This document shows, in pieces, positions 9,894 to 22,700 of a DNA stretch of 64,000 nt. The stretch is from Pegea sp. RAD2-039. Its lineage: Eukaryota; Chordata; Thaliacea; Salpida; Salpidae. The first letter of the stretch is position 1, and each line of letters begins with the position of its first letter. A program made the translations under genes and the position numbers. The notes beneath the pieces are model-generated. The model saw nothing but the letters and a program-made list of their open reading frames with translations. It made no database searches and was not told the origin of the DNA. Location: the NCBI GenBank assembly GCA_034620365.1, contig JAQGEQ010000191.1:62001-126000 (forward strand), written 5' to 3'.

Positions 9894-12800
9894 TTAAGCA
9901 GTTTGCTCGGCGCTGATTGGTTGTTGATGACCAAAAGTTGGTTTTTGATCGTTTTCAAATCGACGTGGTCCACCTCTTGGATGGTTTCCACGATTTCGAT
10001 AATAATTGCCACGAAAATTGCTGTTGCCTTGGTAACGAGGGTTTCGGTTGCCACGGTTACGATAACCAGTTCGTTGTTGTCGATAATCTGGTCCATCACC
10101 AGAAGCTGGTCCATTTGAACGTGAATCTGGTTGTTGAGGACCAGATGGCCGAGATCTTCGATACACTTGACCTTTCGATGCTGTTGGTGGTCTAGAATCC
10201 TATTGAAACAACAAGTCACGTGCCTGCTACTTGAAAATTCAAGCGTTGGTTACCTGGTTGCCATGATAACCATCGAACTGGTAGTAGTTTCGCTGGTTCC
10301 ATCGGTTGTTTTGACGTCGATGATTTTGCCCTCTGCAATCAGAAACAATTTGTTGCAAATTGAATGCAGCAAAATATGCAAATGACCTTTGATATTGGTT
10401 TGTTCTGGTGTTCTGATAACTTGATGAAGAGTTCTTCAAATAATTAGAAGATGCTTCTTCTGTTGCCCAACTAGCTTGTTCAGACTATTCAAGATTCAAT
10501 GATTAGAAAATGATCTGAAAAAGAAGATCACTTACATGAGAAGAAACTGGATCAGACCAATCGGTTATTTGATCATTTGCCGATAAATTGACTGAAAAAG
10601 AAGAAAATATTTCAAAAATTCGATTTGAAATGAAAATTTTTTTTACTTTCATCCATCAATTCGATAATATCTTCTTCTTCATCTTTTTCAATCTTTTCTG
10701 GATCTTCAGTTTTATTGACAAGCTCTTCAGAGGTTTCAACATCATTATGTTTTGAAGCTTCTTGATGATTTGAATTTTCTTCTACAATCTTCTTCACATC
10801 TGCACCTAGATACAAACACACCACGTTTCGCATGTTACCATGACAACCTCACACAAACCTTCACCAAATTGTTGAATTTTTTCAAGTAACACTTCAGTAT
10901 CAAACTTGAAACGACAATTTTTTAGAGAAGCCTCATCATGTTTACGTTCAGACACAAATTGTTTGATTTCAGATCGCAAATTGTTCACTTCTGATGACGT
11001 CATCTGGCCTACGCGGTCTGTTCGCGTCTTCAAGATTGTAGCTTCGGATTTGCGGCGTTGTAGAAAAGCTCCTAGAAGAAAGATCAGTTGAATAATTTGA
11101 GAAGATGAAATAATCACACTGACTTCTTTCATCTTTTTTAATGTCAATCTTTCTAATCAATTGAACTTCTCGATCAATCAAAGCATCACCAAAGTTTTGA
11201 AAAGCCTTCAAATAAAAATTGGAAAGTTTAGTACACAAGCTTACAAGTGGATTTTGGACCCAATTGAGAAAAATTCATTCATTTGTATTTGGATACAAAT
11301 ATTGACTTGTTTGTTCTTTATGCGATTTAAAATAACATTTTTTAAATTTTTTTTAGTTTTGAACCCAAATTATCAATAAAATTCGAAACTTAAAATAAAT
11401 CTAAACAACAAACTATAAAATAAATTCGAAAATCAGAATAACAAGCATAAAAACTTATCATTAATTACTTTAAGTTGTTTTAAAATCAATGTTATTAATC
11501 TAAAAGTACCTCTAAACAAACTGCTTGATGCTTTTTATATACTATTAAAATTATTTGCTTTGTTGTTAGGAGAAATGAACTTTACAAAAAATCACAAGTC
11601 TTATTCAATACTCATTGTGAGGTTTCTTAGATATTTCATCAAATTGTAGCGAAAAACAATCGGTTTTAAAAGTACAATTAGCAAACCAATTATTCAATCT
11701 AAACATTAGTCAATTTACATGACAGCTAATAAATATTATTCAGTTTTACTTGTTTCAAATCCTTGTAACTAGCTTCAAAATCTTCATTCATTATAGAATT
11801 GTATCGATCAAGTGAAAGTAGATATCTTTGAATATCTTTGCAAGCTTTTTCAATATCTTCACAAATAATATTCATTAAAAACTACAATTAGAACAAACTA
11901 CTTGATGAAATTAAACCAGTTTTGATATCTTAGCTAGAAGTAAACAACATCATAAGCTACTCACGTTTTTTATTTGCTGCAACAGTTGCATTGTCATTAT
12001 CTACCTGAATAGAAGTTACAACTTGATATAAATAATTTATTTTATATTTAATTAAGACACCAACTAATATTAGAAGAAACAGAAATCTTATATAAAAACT
12101 AAAAATAAGAATTTGAAATATACTTTCAGTGGTTTGAAAAGAAATAAAATATCAAGAATTTAAATAGTCAAATATTTGATGTTGTATTTTCTAAAAATTC
12201 TTTAATGTATTTACTGAAAAATATGAAGGTGACAAAAATTAGCTTACTGGTTGGTGGTTTTTCTGATTTACAGGATTTGTATGCTTCAAATGGTTCTTTT
12301 CTTTGGAGGTAGTCTTGCTATTATTTCCATTTAAATTACTAATTGAAGAAACCTTTAAAGATTTCTTTTCTTGAATTCCCTTTTCAGTTTTATTTTGTGT
12401 TTTAAGATGAGAAGTTTTGATAGTATCACTTTCAGGTGCTTTTCCATTCAAATCTGTTGAAAATAAAGTATCTAAATTATGAACTTCAAAGCCACTGTAA
12501 TTGTACTTTGCTTATTTTCAGTTTCCTTGGGTGGAAAACCATTTGGTTTATCAGTAATTTTTTCTCCTGATTTTGCTGAAGTTAATTCTGAAGGATTAGT
12601 TTTTCCCTAAAAATAATTTCAATTGTTAATTTACTTACTTAAGTCAAATACAACAAAAATGTTATTTTTTCAACGAGTTTTTTGATGTTCAATTTTATTC
12701 AAGTGGATTTAGTAATTTCAAAATATAAACTTACATTTTGACGAGCTACTGACTCTAATTTCTCATTAGCTTGTTTCTTTTTCAAATTTTTCTTCTTTTT

Positions 12801-13368
12801 CTTAGATTTAGTTTGTTTTCCAGCTTTTTTCCATTCAGTTAACAAGGCATCTGCTTCACCTATATAAATTTATCTCAATTATAAATATATAAAAAGCACA
12901 CAAATATAATTTATTGAGAAAAACATGAGAAACTTTTATTAAAATATATCATAAAATCATAACAAACCATCCAAGAAAGCATCTATCACTGAAATAACAT
13001 CATAATTGAAATGATCTAAGACAATACAGATACTATCATTACTTAATTGATTAGATTTGTCAGGAAAAAGTTCTTTGATACCCTCTCTGACAGCACCTAT
13101 CTAAAAAATTGAATTAAAGATTTATAATTGTTTCCCAAAAACAAATAAGAAGAAACATATAAACAATATAGATACATAGTACATTAACTATAATTTAAAG
13201 TAAATATTGCAAGTATTTTATCATACATTTTCTAATTACAAGAAAAATATAAAGTAATAGTTTATCTAACATGAACTAAAAGATCAAATAATAGTTTAAG
13301 ATTAACAAAATTAAAATAATTACCTTATCTTTCATTTGTGCTATTGTATGGTTCTTATTTGTTGACAT
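9894..13368 (-). CDS. SPATS2: SPATS2 family protein (UBA/CUE-like domain, coiled coil, RG-rich tail)
   Basis: Fourteen exons: 13368-13324, 13100-12968, 12859-12735, 12606-12507, 12453-12248, 12004-11965, 11856-11750, 11205-11124, 11071-10859, 10805-10647, 10591-10536, 10484-10387, 10332-10254 and 10199-9894, giving 582 aa. SPATS2/SPATS2L are cytoplasmic or nucleolar RNA-associated proteins of poorly known function. Seen here: residues 12-65 form the UBA/CUE-like domain (IGAVREGI, then IVLDHFNYDVISVIDAFLDG); a Lys-rich stretch at about 70-90; a low-complexity linker; then the family core in exons 7-9 (IEKACKDIQRYLLSLDRY, FGDALIDREVQLI, EIKQFVSERKHDE), which matches SPATS2 closely; an acidic segment; and a C-terminal Arg/Asn/Gly-rich tail with RG motifs typical of RNA binding. 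Seven introns are only 51-55 nt. Weakest junctions: the exon 7 acceptor, and exon 12/13, where a 54-nt in-frame stop-free intron could be retained. Confidence 0.87.
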
Positions 13369-15466
13369 TAAACTGGTTTATAAAATATTCAAACTAAGTT
13401 TTATATAGTTTAATATGATATTTTATTTGAAATAATAACAGATTTATATAAATTTTTCTGTAGAAAAAACAAAGTTTTACATAATTTGTTAGATGATATG
13501 CAAATAAGATTAAACACAGTTTTAAAAAACTGAGCATAACAATAACTTGACCCTTGATATAAGCTAGAGTAAAACACATTTGAATAAAAACTTAATTCTG
13601 CTTTTAAAATCTTCTTCATTTTTTCTAATTGAAAGATAAAATTTATATAATTATCAAAACTGATTTCTCATCAAATCATGAGAATAAGGTTAAAAATATA
13701 AAAAATTATAGAAAAGCAAATCAAAATATTAGAAATATTAACTAATTTTTATATTACCTAAAATAGTTCATAGAATGTAATTATTATTAGTTAATATTTT
13801 TATACTTTAAATAAATCATTAAAATATAAATTTCTAACTAAATTATCAAATATCACAAAGACTAAGAAATAACTTCATAAAAGTATATAGAAAAAAAGTA
13901 ATAATCAAAAAACAAACACAATTATGATCATCAGTTTTCATAAATAACTTTTATTTAATAATGTTCAATTATTGAAATATGATAAAATCAGAAAAAAGAG
14001 TTTAATATATTTAACCTAATAGGTTATAATTTTAGAATTTAAACTAAAACAAAGAACTTAAAGCATAATTTTTAGAAGTTTTATGTGGAAATGATAATAT
14101 TATAAAAATATTTTAAAAATACTTTTTATTTATAACCTACATTTACTTATCTTTTTGCATTTTCTGCAGTCATATTGTTTTGTGTTCACTATAAGAACTT
14201 TTTAATTAGTCATGCATTGAATAGAATAAACAAATATTATTATACATATTCAATAATATTTACATACAAATTAAATATCTGATATAAAAACTTTAATTGT
14301 CTTTAGAAATAAAAGTGGAGCAAACTTGCATTTTGAATTATTTTATTATATTTACAATTTCATCAAAACTAAAAAATTAAGAAATTCATAGAATTAAAGT
14401 GATATAATTATACATAAAAGTATAAGATTTTAATACATATCTAAAAAATAATTTAAAAAGTTTATCATAAAAGAAAATTATAAAAATAGCATTTTACTTA
14501 TAACATATTTATAAAAATAAATAGGATTTAGTTGATAAAATATTAAAGAACTTCTTAAGCAGTATACATAATCAAAATTTCTGACTAAATTTATTTAAAA
14601 ATAGTATTCAAATAATTTAAGAAATTAGCTATTTATAAGATATTTATAAATTTTATACTGTCACAGAAAAATAATCTGTACATATTAATTAAAAGTGTTT
14701 AAGTAGAACAAAGCAAAAGCGCCTGCCGTTACTAAGGCAGCTATTTATTATTATTGACATTAAAATTATGAATTAAATTTTTCAAATAATCAAGATTAAT
14801 TGCTAAAGTAAAAAATTTGTAAAAGCATCCGTAAAACATCTTTATTTTATAAAATTAAACTTTAATAAAAAATATATCGTTTTATAGGAGTAATGACTGT
14901 TTTTCATTTTAAAAGCGAAATTAATTCCACCACGGTGAATATAAGTAAACTGAAAACAAGGCTATTGTTGAATATTTGCATATAATTTAAAAATAGTTCG
15001 TAAATAACAGTAAGCAATACTACAAAGTAAAAACTGATTTCATAAATAGATGTTGAAACACTTCTTGTAATAGATAGTGTTGCCGATTAAATTAGTCAAG
15101 TGTATTTGAACCGGTCTAATTTTTTATAATGTTTCAAAAGTAGATAAATATAAATATACACATTTAAAAAATAACAATTATCTAGATTTAAAAATTTAAA
15201 GACTCTTATTGTTCATAATTTAAGTAATAAAAAGTTTTATTAGGAAAGAAAATATAATTTCTAAAATAAGTTAAATTTTTAAAATTATCTTCTCATTTAA
15301 TTAAAAGGTGCTAAAAATGGAAAATAAAGAGTCAAATATTACGAAGACACACGAAAATATATTAATTAAAAATATATTTTCAAGAGCCTAAACAATTTTA
15401 ATTTGTGTATTTGTTTAACAGCGTGGATATTTTGATTTGTAATGATTTATAATTTTACTGTGTACT
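13369..15466. other. AT-rich intergenic DNA, probable promoter side of the SPATS2-family gene
   Basis: About 2 kb of AT-rich sequence upstream of the SPATS2-family start. Open frames here on the minus strand are repetitive Phe/Tyr/Lys/Ile noise. A small hairpin, CTGCC with an 8-nt loop and GGCAG, lies near 14.72 kb. Confidence 0.5.
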
Positions 15467-15516
15467 GCTGGTTAGAGTACCATTTAGAATAAACTAGTAC
15501 TTTGACTCTGGCCAGC
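15467..15516. repeat. 12-bp stem-loop, relatively GC-rich
   Basis: GCTGGTTAGAGT (15467-15478) pairs with ACTCTGGCCAGC (15505-15516) over 12 bp with two G-T pairs and a 26-nt loop. It stands out from the AT-rich flanks. The left arm, with its GGTTAGAGT, is faintly tRNA D-arm-like, but no T-arm B-box follows. It may be a small RNA, a tRNA-derived remnant or chance. Confidence 0.45.
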
Positions 15517-16743
15517 GAGACCATGTCCAAAAAACGTGTTTTATAGGTGAACAAAGGTAACTAAAATAAAAGCACAGCAAAAACCTATATTTGATGACAA
15601 ACGTTAGCGTTAATATTCCAAATTTTAACTAAAAGTTTCATGAATGTGCAAGTATTTTCAGCTAAAAACAGAAAACTATAATTTCATGTTCATACTTCTG
15701 TAGCTCTTTTTGTATTGTTTGCATATTCTTCTTTTTTTAACAGCTCTTATACTCTATCTTCAAATTTCTAAGCACTAAACAAAAATGTGATTGCAAAAAG
15801 TTATAAAAGTTAAGCAAACATATTTGAAAATCATAAATTGTTCACAGTTTAAAAAATTTCAAACTATGTATCACTTTTTGTTTGTTTATACTTCATAAAG
15901 TCTTAGATTCTTTGATATATTTATTTGTTTCAATAGTTTTGTTAAAAATTGATACTACTACTACTTATTACTATTATTTATTACTGCTCACTGGTTTTAA
16001 TTAGTAATTTTTATCACAATTTACTATTGTTATATTATTTTATTATATTTCTGTATTATTTTTACTGCTGTTAATTGATTTTACTCCTGACTTTTTCAAA
16101 GCTTGATGTAAACCTCCTGATATTAGTGGATTGCAAAATACTTGAAAGATCGAATGAGTCTGCAGAGGTGGTGGGTATATCAGCAGTATTTTACTTGATA
16201 ACAGTCAGTTTGGGTAAAACAAATACTTGAAATAATAATGAGTTTGGAAGTTTTTTAAAAAGGTTAGAAACTACTGATTGAGAGTTTTACCTATATTTGT
16301 AACTAAATATTAAAACTTTCCTTATGAGAAACAGAACAACTACCTGAACTATTAATAGAATAAAAGTATGAATTAAGATCAACACGCCTAGTGGATTATA
16401 TAACGCTTAGGTTGATTGCTGTTGTGTAGTTTGTAGCCTTATATGTGATTAAGTTCAATCAAAAAGTTAATATCAAGTGTATTTTGAAACATTTCTTTTA
16501 TTACGTTTGCCATTTATTAAGATTTATGCTGAAACAGTGATAAAATATATAAACAAATTTTAGTTTTATACTTTTTTATATCTCAGAAACTTACTTAACT
16601 TGCAAATTTAATTTTACACTTATTCTTCAATTATACATATCAGCCTTTACAATTGGATAGCAGCATTACGTCTACATCAGTAGCCATTGATATTCTTGAA
16701 CCATTAGATCTTAAATTTTGTTTCAAAGCCTGTTTAATCCAGC
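15517..16743. other. intergenic DNA downstream of the cysteine-rich gene
   Basis: Mostly AT-rich; no exon supported. Minus-strand AATAAA hexamers (TTTATT at 16513-16518 and 16497-16502) lie about 230-250 nt past the stop of the gene at 16744 and could serve as its polyadenylation signal. Confidence 0.45.
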
Positions 16744-18925
16744 CTAACATCTTCTTAGAACATATCTTTTCAAAATACATTTTCTTTTACATTTCACTGA
16801 AAAATAATTTTAAATAAAAATTGTTTTTTAAAGTATCTTATGAAAATTGAAATAGCAAAACTTTTAAAATGAAAAGCTATGTTAGTAGATATAAAACTTA
16901 AGAAATTACAAAAGGGTTTTTAAGTAATTAAAGTAACATTCAAAATTGAAAAACAAATTTTACTTTTCATATCTTTGCAACTATGCTTGTAGTATTGAGT
17001 TTTTTCGTCAATTTCACAAATTGATTTACATGTAGGCTTCTTTAGGATACATAAGAGACAAATAAGTTGTAAAAAACAAAAAAAATTTCGTTTCTTATTT
17101 ATTCCCAATGTTTAACAATTATTTTAATCAAATAACAAAGTTACTTAAATCAAATTATTTCTTTAAAGTTTTTGGAGACTGTGATTCAGCTATTTGAACC
17201 ACAATTAATAAGTTACTTAAAGCTGTTTAAAGTACAATTGATTAAAGAAAAAGAAATTAAACCAACAAAAAGATTGTTTTATCTCAAATAATTGAAACTA
17301 ACTATAGTTGTTGTATTTAAGATTAAGTTAATTTCTTGATGATGTGTTTGTGTTTACTCAAAGTTTTTATAAATTATATTTATTAGTTAAATACCTGTGT
17401 TGCTATACTTGTAAGGTTTGTCTGCCCAGAAAATCGAATATTTACAGTTTCTTTTTCGATTATATTTACAAGCTCATCAATTGAATAAGGGCACTGAAAA
17501 TAAATTTATAAAATTTAATGCATTTAATAAAAAGAGTTTAAAATTCAGCTAAATTTGTCAAAAAGCAAACTATACAATTTTATAACGTTTACATAGCAAA
17601 GAATTTATAATTTTTTGTATTAAGGCTTTAGAAGATACAAAAAACGTTATCATCAAAAGTATAGTTATTGTATAGAAATTTAAATGGTGTTTGCAAAACT
17701 TATTTTTTAAGTTAAATTTAATCTTAATATTTTTTTTTAATTAAATGAACTTTCTCTAAATTAAATAATTCTTTTTAATTATTAAATTCATAAATTTCAG
17801 TCAAACTATTTTAATTTAATAAGTTTAAAACATTATAATAAGCTAATTTCAGTTACCTAATCAGTTTTTCCAATAAAACTAAAATCATTTTACGCAAATA
17901 TGTTGTTTTTCATCAAGTCGTTATCATATTTAGAATTCTTACTTTATTTGATTGTCTGCACATTTTGGCAAAACTTTTTTGTCCTAAACACATTCTTTTG
18001 GTTTTCCTTTTCCATGCTGGGTGCCTATAAAATATTTACTCTCAAATTTATCAAAAAAAAAAATAATTTTCTGGTAAACAATTGAAACTAGTTGAAAATA
18101 ATTCTTGTTTTTTATGAAAAATTCAATCGAAAAAGTTCAACTTTTTAAGATATATAAAATGAATATTGATAAATAATTTGATTTTAATTTAATAAATTTG
18201 TTTTGGAATATCTGTTATACATATGAATAAGTAATGAGAATAGAAAATAAAAATATTTTGAAATCTAAAGTAGCAAATCTTAATTTTTCAGTTTAACCTT
18301 GATCATTTAAGTAAAGAGACAGTTTTTTGATCATCTTAGAGAATCTTTTATTTCAAGGGAATCTTTTACAGTTTTTTGAAGCAAACAAATTATTACCAAT
18401 TTGAAAATTAACTTACACACAGCTAACTGAAACAAGGTTTGGACTGACAGGGAAATAGCTTTCCATATTACAATGAACAGAACATTTACACCCTCTGCAT
18501 TTGATTACTTTCTTTTTACTTCTTGAGTTGCGAACACAGAAAAACTGTTTTCTATCTAAAAATGAAATTCGATAAAAATTGTTTAAAGAAAACTTGTAAA
18601 AATTATCAATTGTTAATTGACTAATAAGTTGGTTAAAAACTTTTATAAATTGATTTTCAAACACATCATAATAAAAAAATATTAAATGTAATTTTGTGTT
18701 TAAATTATTGATAGCTAACTTTAGGTTAACATTTTCAGTTTTAACTAAATAAACTTTTAATTGAATTATTTCATAAAATGTTGTAAATGATGTATTTGAA
18801 TTTCGTAAAGCGAATAAATAGAATTAAAAGTGTTTCCAACTAAAAAACTTACCGAAAAAATTTCCACGAATTGAAATAATATTTAATAAAAAGATGACCA
18901 ATAAACATGAAATTAAAACTTTCAT
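16744..18925 (-). CDS. small secreted cysteine-rich protein, unrecognised family
   Basis: Five exons: 18925-18853, 18555-18419, 17493-17395, 17039-16964 and 16796-16744, giving 145 aa. Exon 1 encodes a clear signal peptide (ISCLLVIFLLNIISIRG). The mature part, about 120 residues, has roughly 13 cysteines and is basic. Features in order are FFCVRN, a KCRGCKC cluster, VHCN, a CC pair across the exon 2/3 junction, PTCKSIC, HSC, and a closing KCKRKC ... RRC just before the stop. Phases agree at all junctions (1, 0, 0, 1). The exon 2 donor must be the weaker GTGTAA rather than the GTAAGT two bases on, which would bring a stop. The Cys density and size suggest a cystine-rich growth factor, cytokine or defence peptide, but I cannot place it. 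If the last junction is skipped, exon 4 reads 17 codons on to its own stop. The role is unknown; secretion is well supported. Confidence 0.65.
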
Positions 18926-19548
18926 TTCAAGAGTTCGTCTTTAAATTTTAAAATGTAAACTGAATCTGTTGAATCAGAATTAAAAACAGTGAACTTACAG
19001 CTTTCTTAAAAGTAAAACAATAACTTTAAGCTTTTAATTGTTGTGTTTTTGTTGATAAGCTACAAGCATAATTTCCCTAAAGCTTTTTTTCAGAGTATCT
19101 TGTATCTTGCTAACGGTACACTCAACTTTATAATAGTTAAATCAACAACAAATTCTCACAACTTGTTGACTGAACATTTATACTAAATACACATAATATT
19201 AACACTATTTTGATACATTTATTCTAAACTGTTTACCAAGACATACTCATAGTTCTTTGAATTTGATATATACAAATATTATTCTTTTAAACTGAAATAT
19301 CTAATTATTTAACTATCAAGTAATAAGCTAATAAACAATTTTTGGCATTCAAAAATAGTTTAAGAAAAAAAATAAAAATGAAAGTAATTATACATTAAAC
19401 TGAATTTTTATATAGAAAAAAATTCAATCATGAAAAAGACCATCGACTAAATCGAAAACAAATTTTTAGATTTTTTTTAATAAAAACGAAATAATTTTTG
19501 ATGTCAGCTTTTCAAGATCATTCATTCATAAGTTCAGGTTCTATTTAA
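18926..19548. other. upstream flank of the cysteine-rich gene
   Basis: AT-rich, no exon seen. It should contain the promoter of the minus-strand secreted-protein gene, but no element stands out. Confidence 0.45.
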
Positions 19549-19755
19549 GAATTTTATATTCTACTTTTTAACCAAAAGAATGTTTTAGAAATTTGTACGA
19601 CAAAAGGCAGAAATAAAAGAACAAATTGTGAGCTTGTCTTCAATGAGTTAAAGAATGTGAAAAAGGAAACATCAGAAGTTATCAAAACATCTGACACACA
19701 TTTACTACAAGTTTCATTGCAAACATTTGCAACTTATTGCAGTTCAATTGCTTAA
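19549..19755 (+). other. orphan open frame of 68 codons, protein-like
   Basis: Open from just after a TAA to TAA at 19753, with no early ATG. The second half is unusually balanced for this window (NCELVFNELKNVKKETSEV and TSDTHLLQVSLQTFATYC), with Thr, Ser, Glu, Val and Cys rather than the Phe/Lys/Asn of noise. It could be a last exon or a remnant. No acceptor is certain and I do not recognise it. Confidence 0.25.
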
Positions 19756-22700
19756 AACAAGAATGTTTGAGTTTGAATTAATTAAGAATAGATTAGAAAA
19801 TTAATTTTAAAAAAATATTAACTTAAATGTATATCTTTTATAATAAAAATATGACTTATTAACTCTCTAAGCTTGAAAAAATGTTTAATCTGCAAAACAT
19901 AAGATAATTTATTTAAATAACTTTGAGATGAAGTTTTTAGAAAACTCATTTAACTTCAATGTTTGCAGTATTTACTTTGTCAGTAGTTTTTCATGATGTT
20001 CAAATTTTTCATGATTTGAAATAAGTCTTTTCTACTGCAGCAACAGTTAAAAAATATAGAAACTTATTTTTAACTTAACTTTGTGTGACCATAAACAATT
20101 TAAGTTATTAAGTCTTTTTACTTTCAGAAAACTTTTTAAATTCTTCAAAAACATAAGTTTTCAAATGAATTCAAATACAATAAATTACTGAAATATTTAA
20201 ATTAAACTATTTTCTAATTTCTCTGAGTAACTTGCTTATTTCGTAATGACTTAAGTCAAGTAAATAAATTCATACAAACAGTTTAAAAATTTCTTTTAAA
20301 TTATTAATGCTTAGAAAAACTGAAAATACTTTGACTTCAACATTATGTAAGCATTTTTTTGTTCTTTACTCTTGACTTAAACAGTTATTTTTTCTTTTTA
20401 TATTTGATGCTTCTGAAAACAAATGAAGTTTATTTGAATTTCAAACAAATACTTAGTTATTATAATAGACCTTTGAAAATCAGAATAAATTGTTACCTAT
20501 AGCTGTTATGAAAAAGGTTCCAACCTTTTTGAGGTTTTATGCATTGTGTTAAGAATAAAACCGATATAAATCTCAACTTGGTGTCAATTTTTGTTCTTTC
20601 ATTAAAAAGCTTTAGTTTTACTCAAAGCTTACTTCACAAATTTAAAAGATGGAGAATACAACTTTGTCAATACTTTTTTCACAGTCTGTAAAATGTTTTT
20701 TTGTGTTTAAAGCTTTTTATTAATCTTCAAAAACAAAGGTCCCAAAATTTTTCAAAATATTTTCTGTTTTTTATAGTTGAATAAATAAGTAAACAAACCA
20801 CAGAAAAGATAAGACAAAATTTTTCAACTCTTTAAAACTTAAATCTTAAAACTTCCAGCAGTTTCTTTAAAGAGCAAAAATTTTAAACATTTAAAATAAA
20901 ATTCTTTCTTATTAAAAGATATGTGAATAGTTTATCTAAACTAATGTTAAAATCAGATTCCATTATCTTTGATTTTAAAAATAAAATAACTTTTCATTTT
21001 CGATGGCTTTCTTTTAAATATTTTCAAAACATCTTTTCATTTCAAACAATCTGATAAATTAAATACTTATGTAAATATATTGAGCCTTTACTCTACATTA
21101 AGATTATATTTAGATGAAATGAAACAAAACGCCTTCTTTAAAGAAAGATAAATGCATTTAACTTCACTTAAAGAACTTACATAGAAACTGTGACTGAAAA
21201 AATAAATTGATGAAAGGTAGAAAACATTTTTAAAATTGAAAAATAAATTCTTGCTTGGCATAATCAAGTACACTTGTTAAAATCTCTTATTCAAATTAAC
21301 ATATTTCTAACTTCAAAGTTAATGAATCTTTTGAAAAATTTGCTGAGCCATAAAAAACTTTCAAAATAATTTTCTAATTTTATTAATATAAACTCTTTTT
21401 AAAGTTCATCTTATATAAATAACTCACTATCAACTGATTCAACTTTTGCTGTTTGGCTTCTAAGAGCGATGATAAGAACTTTATATCGTGAACAATTGTT
21501 TCTTGTGTTTACTTAATTTCTTGTTAGCTCTTCAGAGGGTTTTAAAGTGCCATTATGAAGTAACTAGACACCACAAAGTTTAAAAATAAATCTCATTTCG
21601 AAAAAAACTAATTTTTCATAAACTTTTTCAAGCGTGATGAACCAATCGCAATAAATCATGTATTCCTTTTAATTAATGTCAATCATGAAGCTAAAATTAT
21701 ACTTTATATAAAGTCATTTTTAAGATTTAAACCATTTTGGCTTATTTTAAAACTCATTTAATACTACTGAAGTATTGTTTTTCTTTCATGAATTTAAAAT
21801 ACTTTGTTTCAAACATCAAAGTAAAAGCTACAAAAATTTTCTCCAAAATTTATAGTAATTTTAATTTAACAAACTTGTAAAATAGTTTCTTTTCCAATTT
21901 AAGTGATTTGCAAACTATGGTTTGTTTGAATATGTTGTTTAAGGTTTCTTAATGACAAAAATGCAGAAATAAATTTTAGCAATAAATAGAGCATTTTTAC
22001 GTTGATGTTAACTGCTTATGTAATTAAAAATTACTTTCAGTAATAAACAAGCTATAAAGTTATTTAATTGAACGTGACAACAGAAGAAAAAATATAAATC
22101 GAAAGTAATGAGATATTTAATATAAGACTTCAATAATTATTTAAGTGAACTTATTTATTTTAGATTGTTTCTTGCTTCATAAATAATTAGAATTCAATTA
22201 CATGACACTTTGATTGGTTACATTGAGCATATATACGTGATTAAATCAATTTAATATTTTATTTTAAGTAAGTTAAATATTTGTGTATCCATACATAAAT
22301 ATTTAACGTTCTTATATTATTTAAACTTTATTAAGTAAGATAGACAGAAGAAAGTCTGTAGTCAAATTATCTTCACAAAACAATAAACTTAATCCTAAGC
22401 TCGTAAAACAAAATTGTCCTTTAGTGTTAATTAAAAAGTTAGCTTCTTACAAATTTGTGCACAATAAGTATTTTTTTATAAAATTAGACAACTATTCGTA
22501 GTTTTAAACAATTTAACTTTTTGTACAAATCAAAAAACTTAGTAAAACAATATTTCTAGCATTTAGGTTTCTTGAATTAACAAAATAAATAAATTTTAGT
22601 TTGATCTTCACTAATCTTACTAAATATTATCTTCAAACTGTTTGACTTTAAGTGAAATTTACATTCTTTGCTTAAGTATAACTTTTCTTTAAAAAATTGA

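Noticed and set aside
9903-10385. Plus-strand open frames opposite the SPATS2-family C-terminal exons
   Set aside because: They are shadows: the minus strand carries the RG-rich tail with matching splice sites, and the plus-strand translations show no domain.
10906-11091. Plus-strand 61-codon open frame
   Set aside because: Antisense to the SPATS2-family exon 9, whose minus-strand reading matches the family core closely.
13394-13619. Overlapping minus-strand open frames just upstream of the SPATS2-family start
   Set aside because: Low-complexity hydrophobic noise; the gene begins at the ATG at 13368 with an in-phase first exon.
17900-18085. Plus-strand 61-codon hydrophobic open frame
   Set aside because: Lies antisense in an intron of the cysteine-rich gene and looks like Phe/Leu noise rather than a membrane protein.
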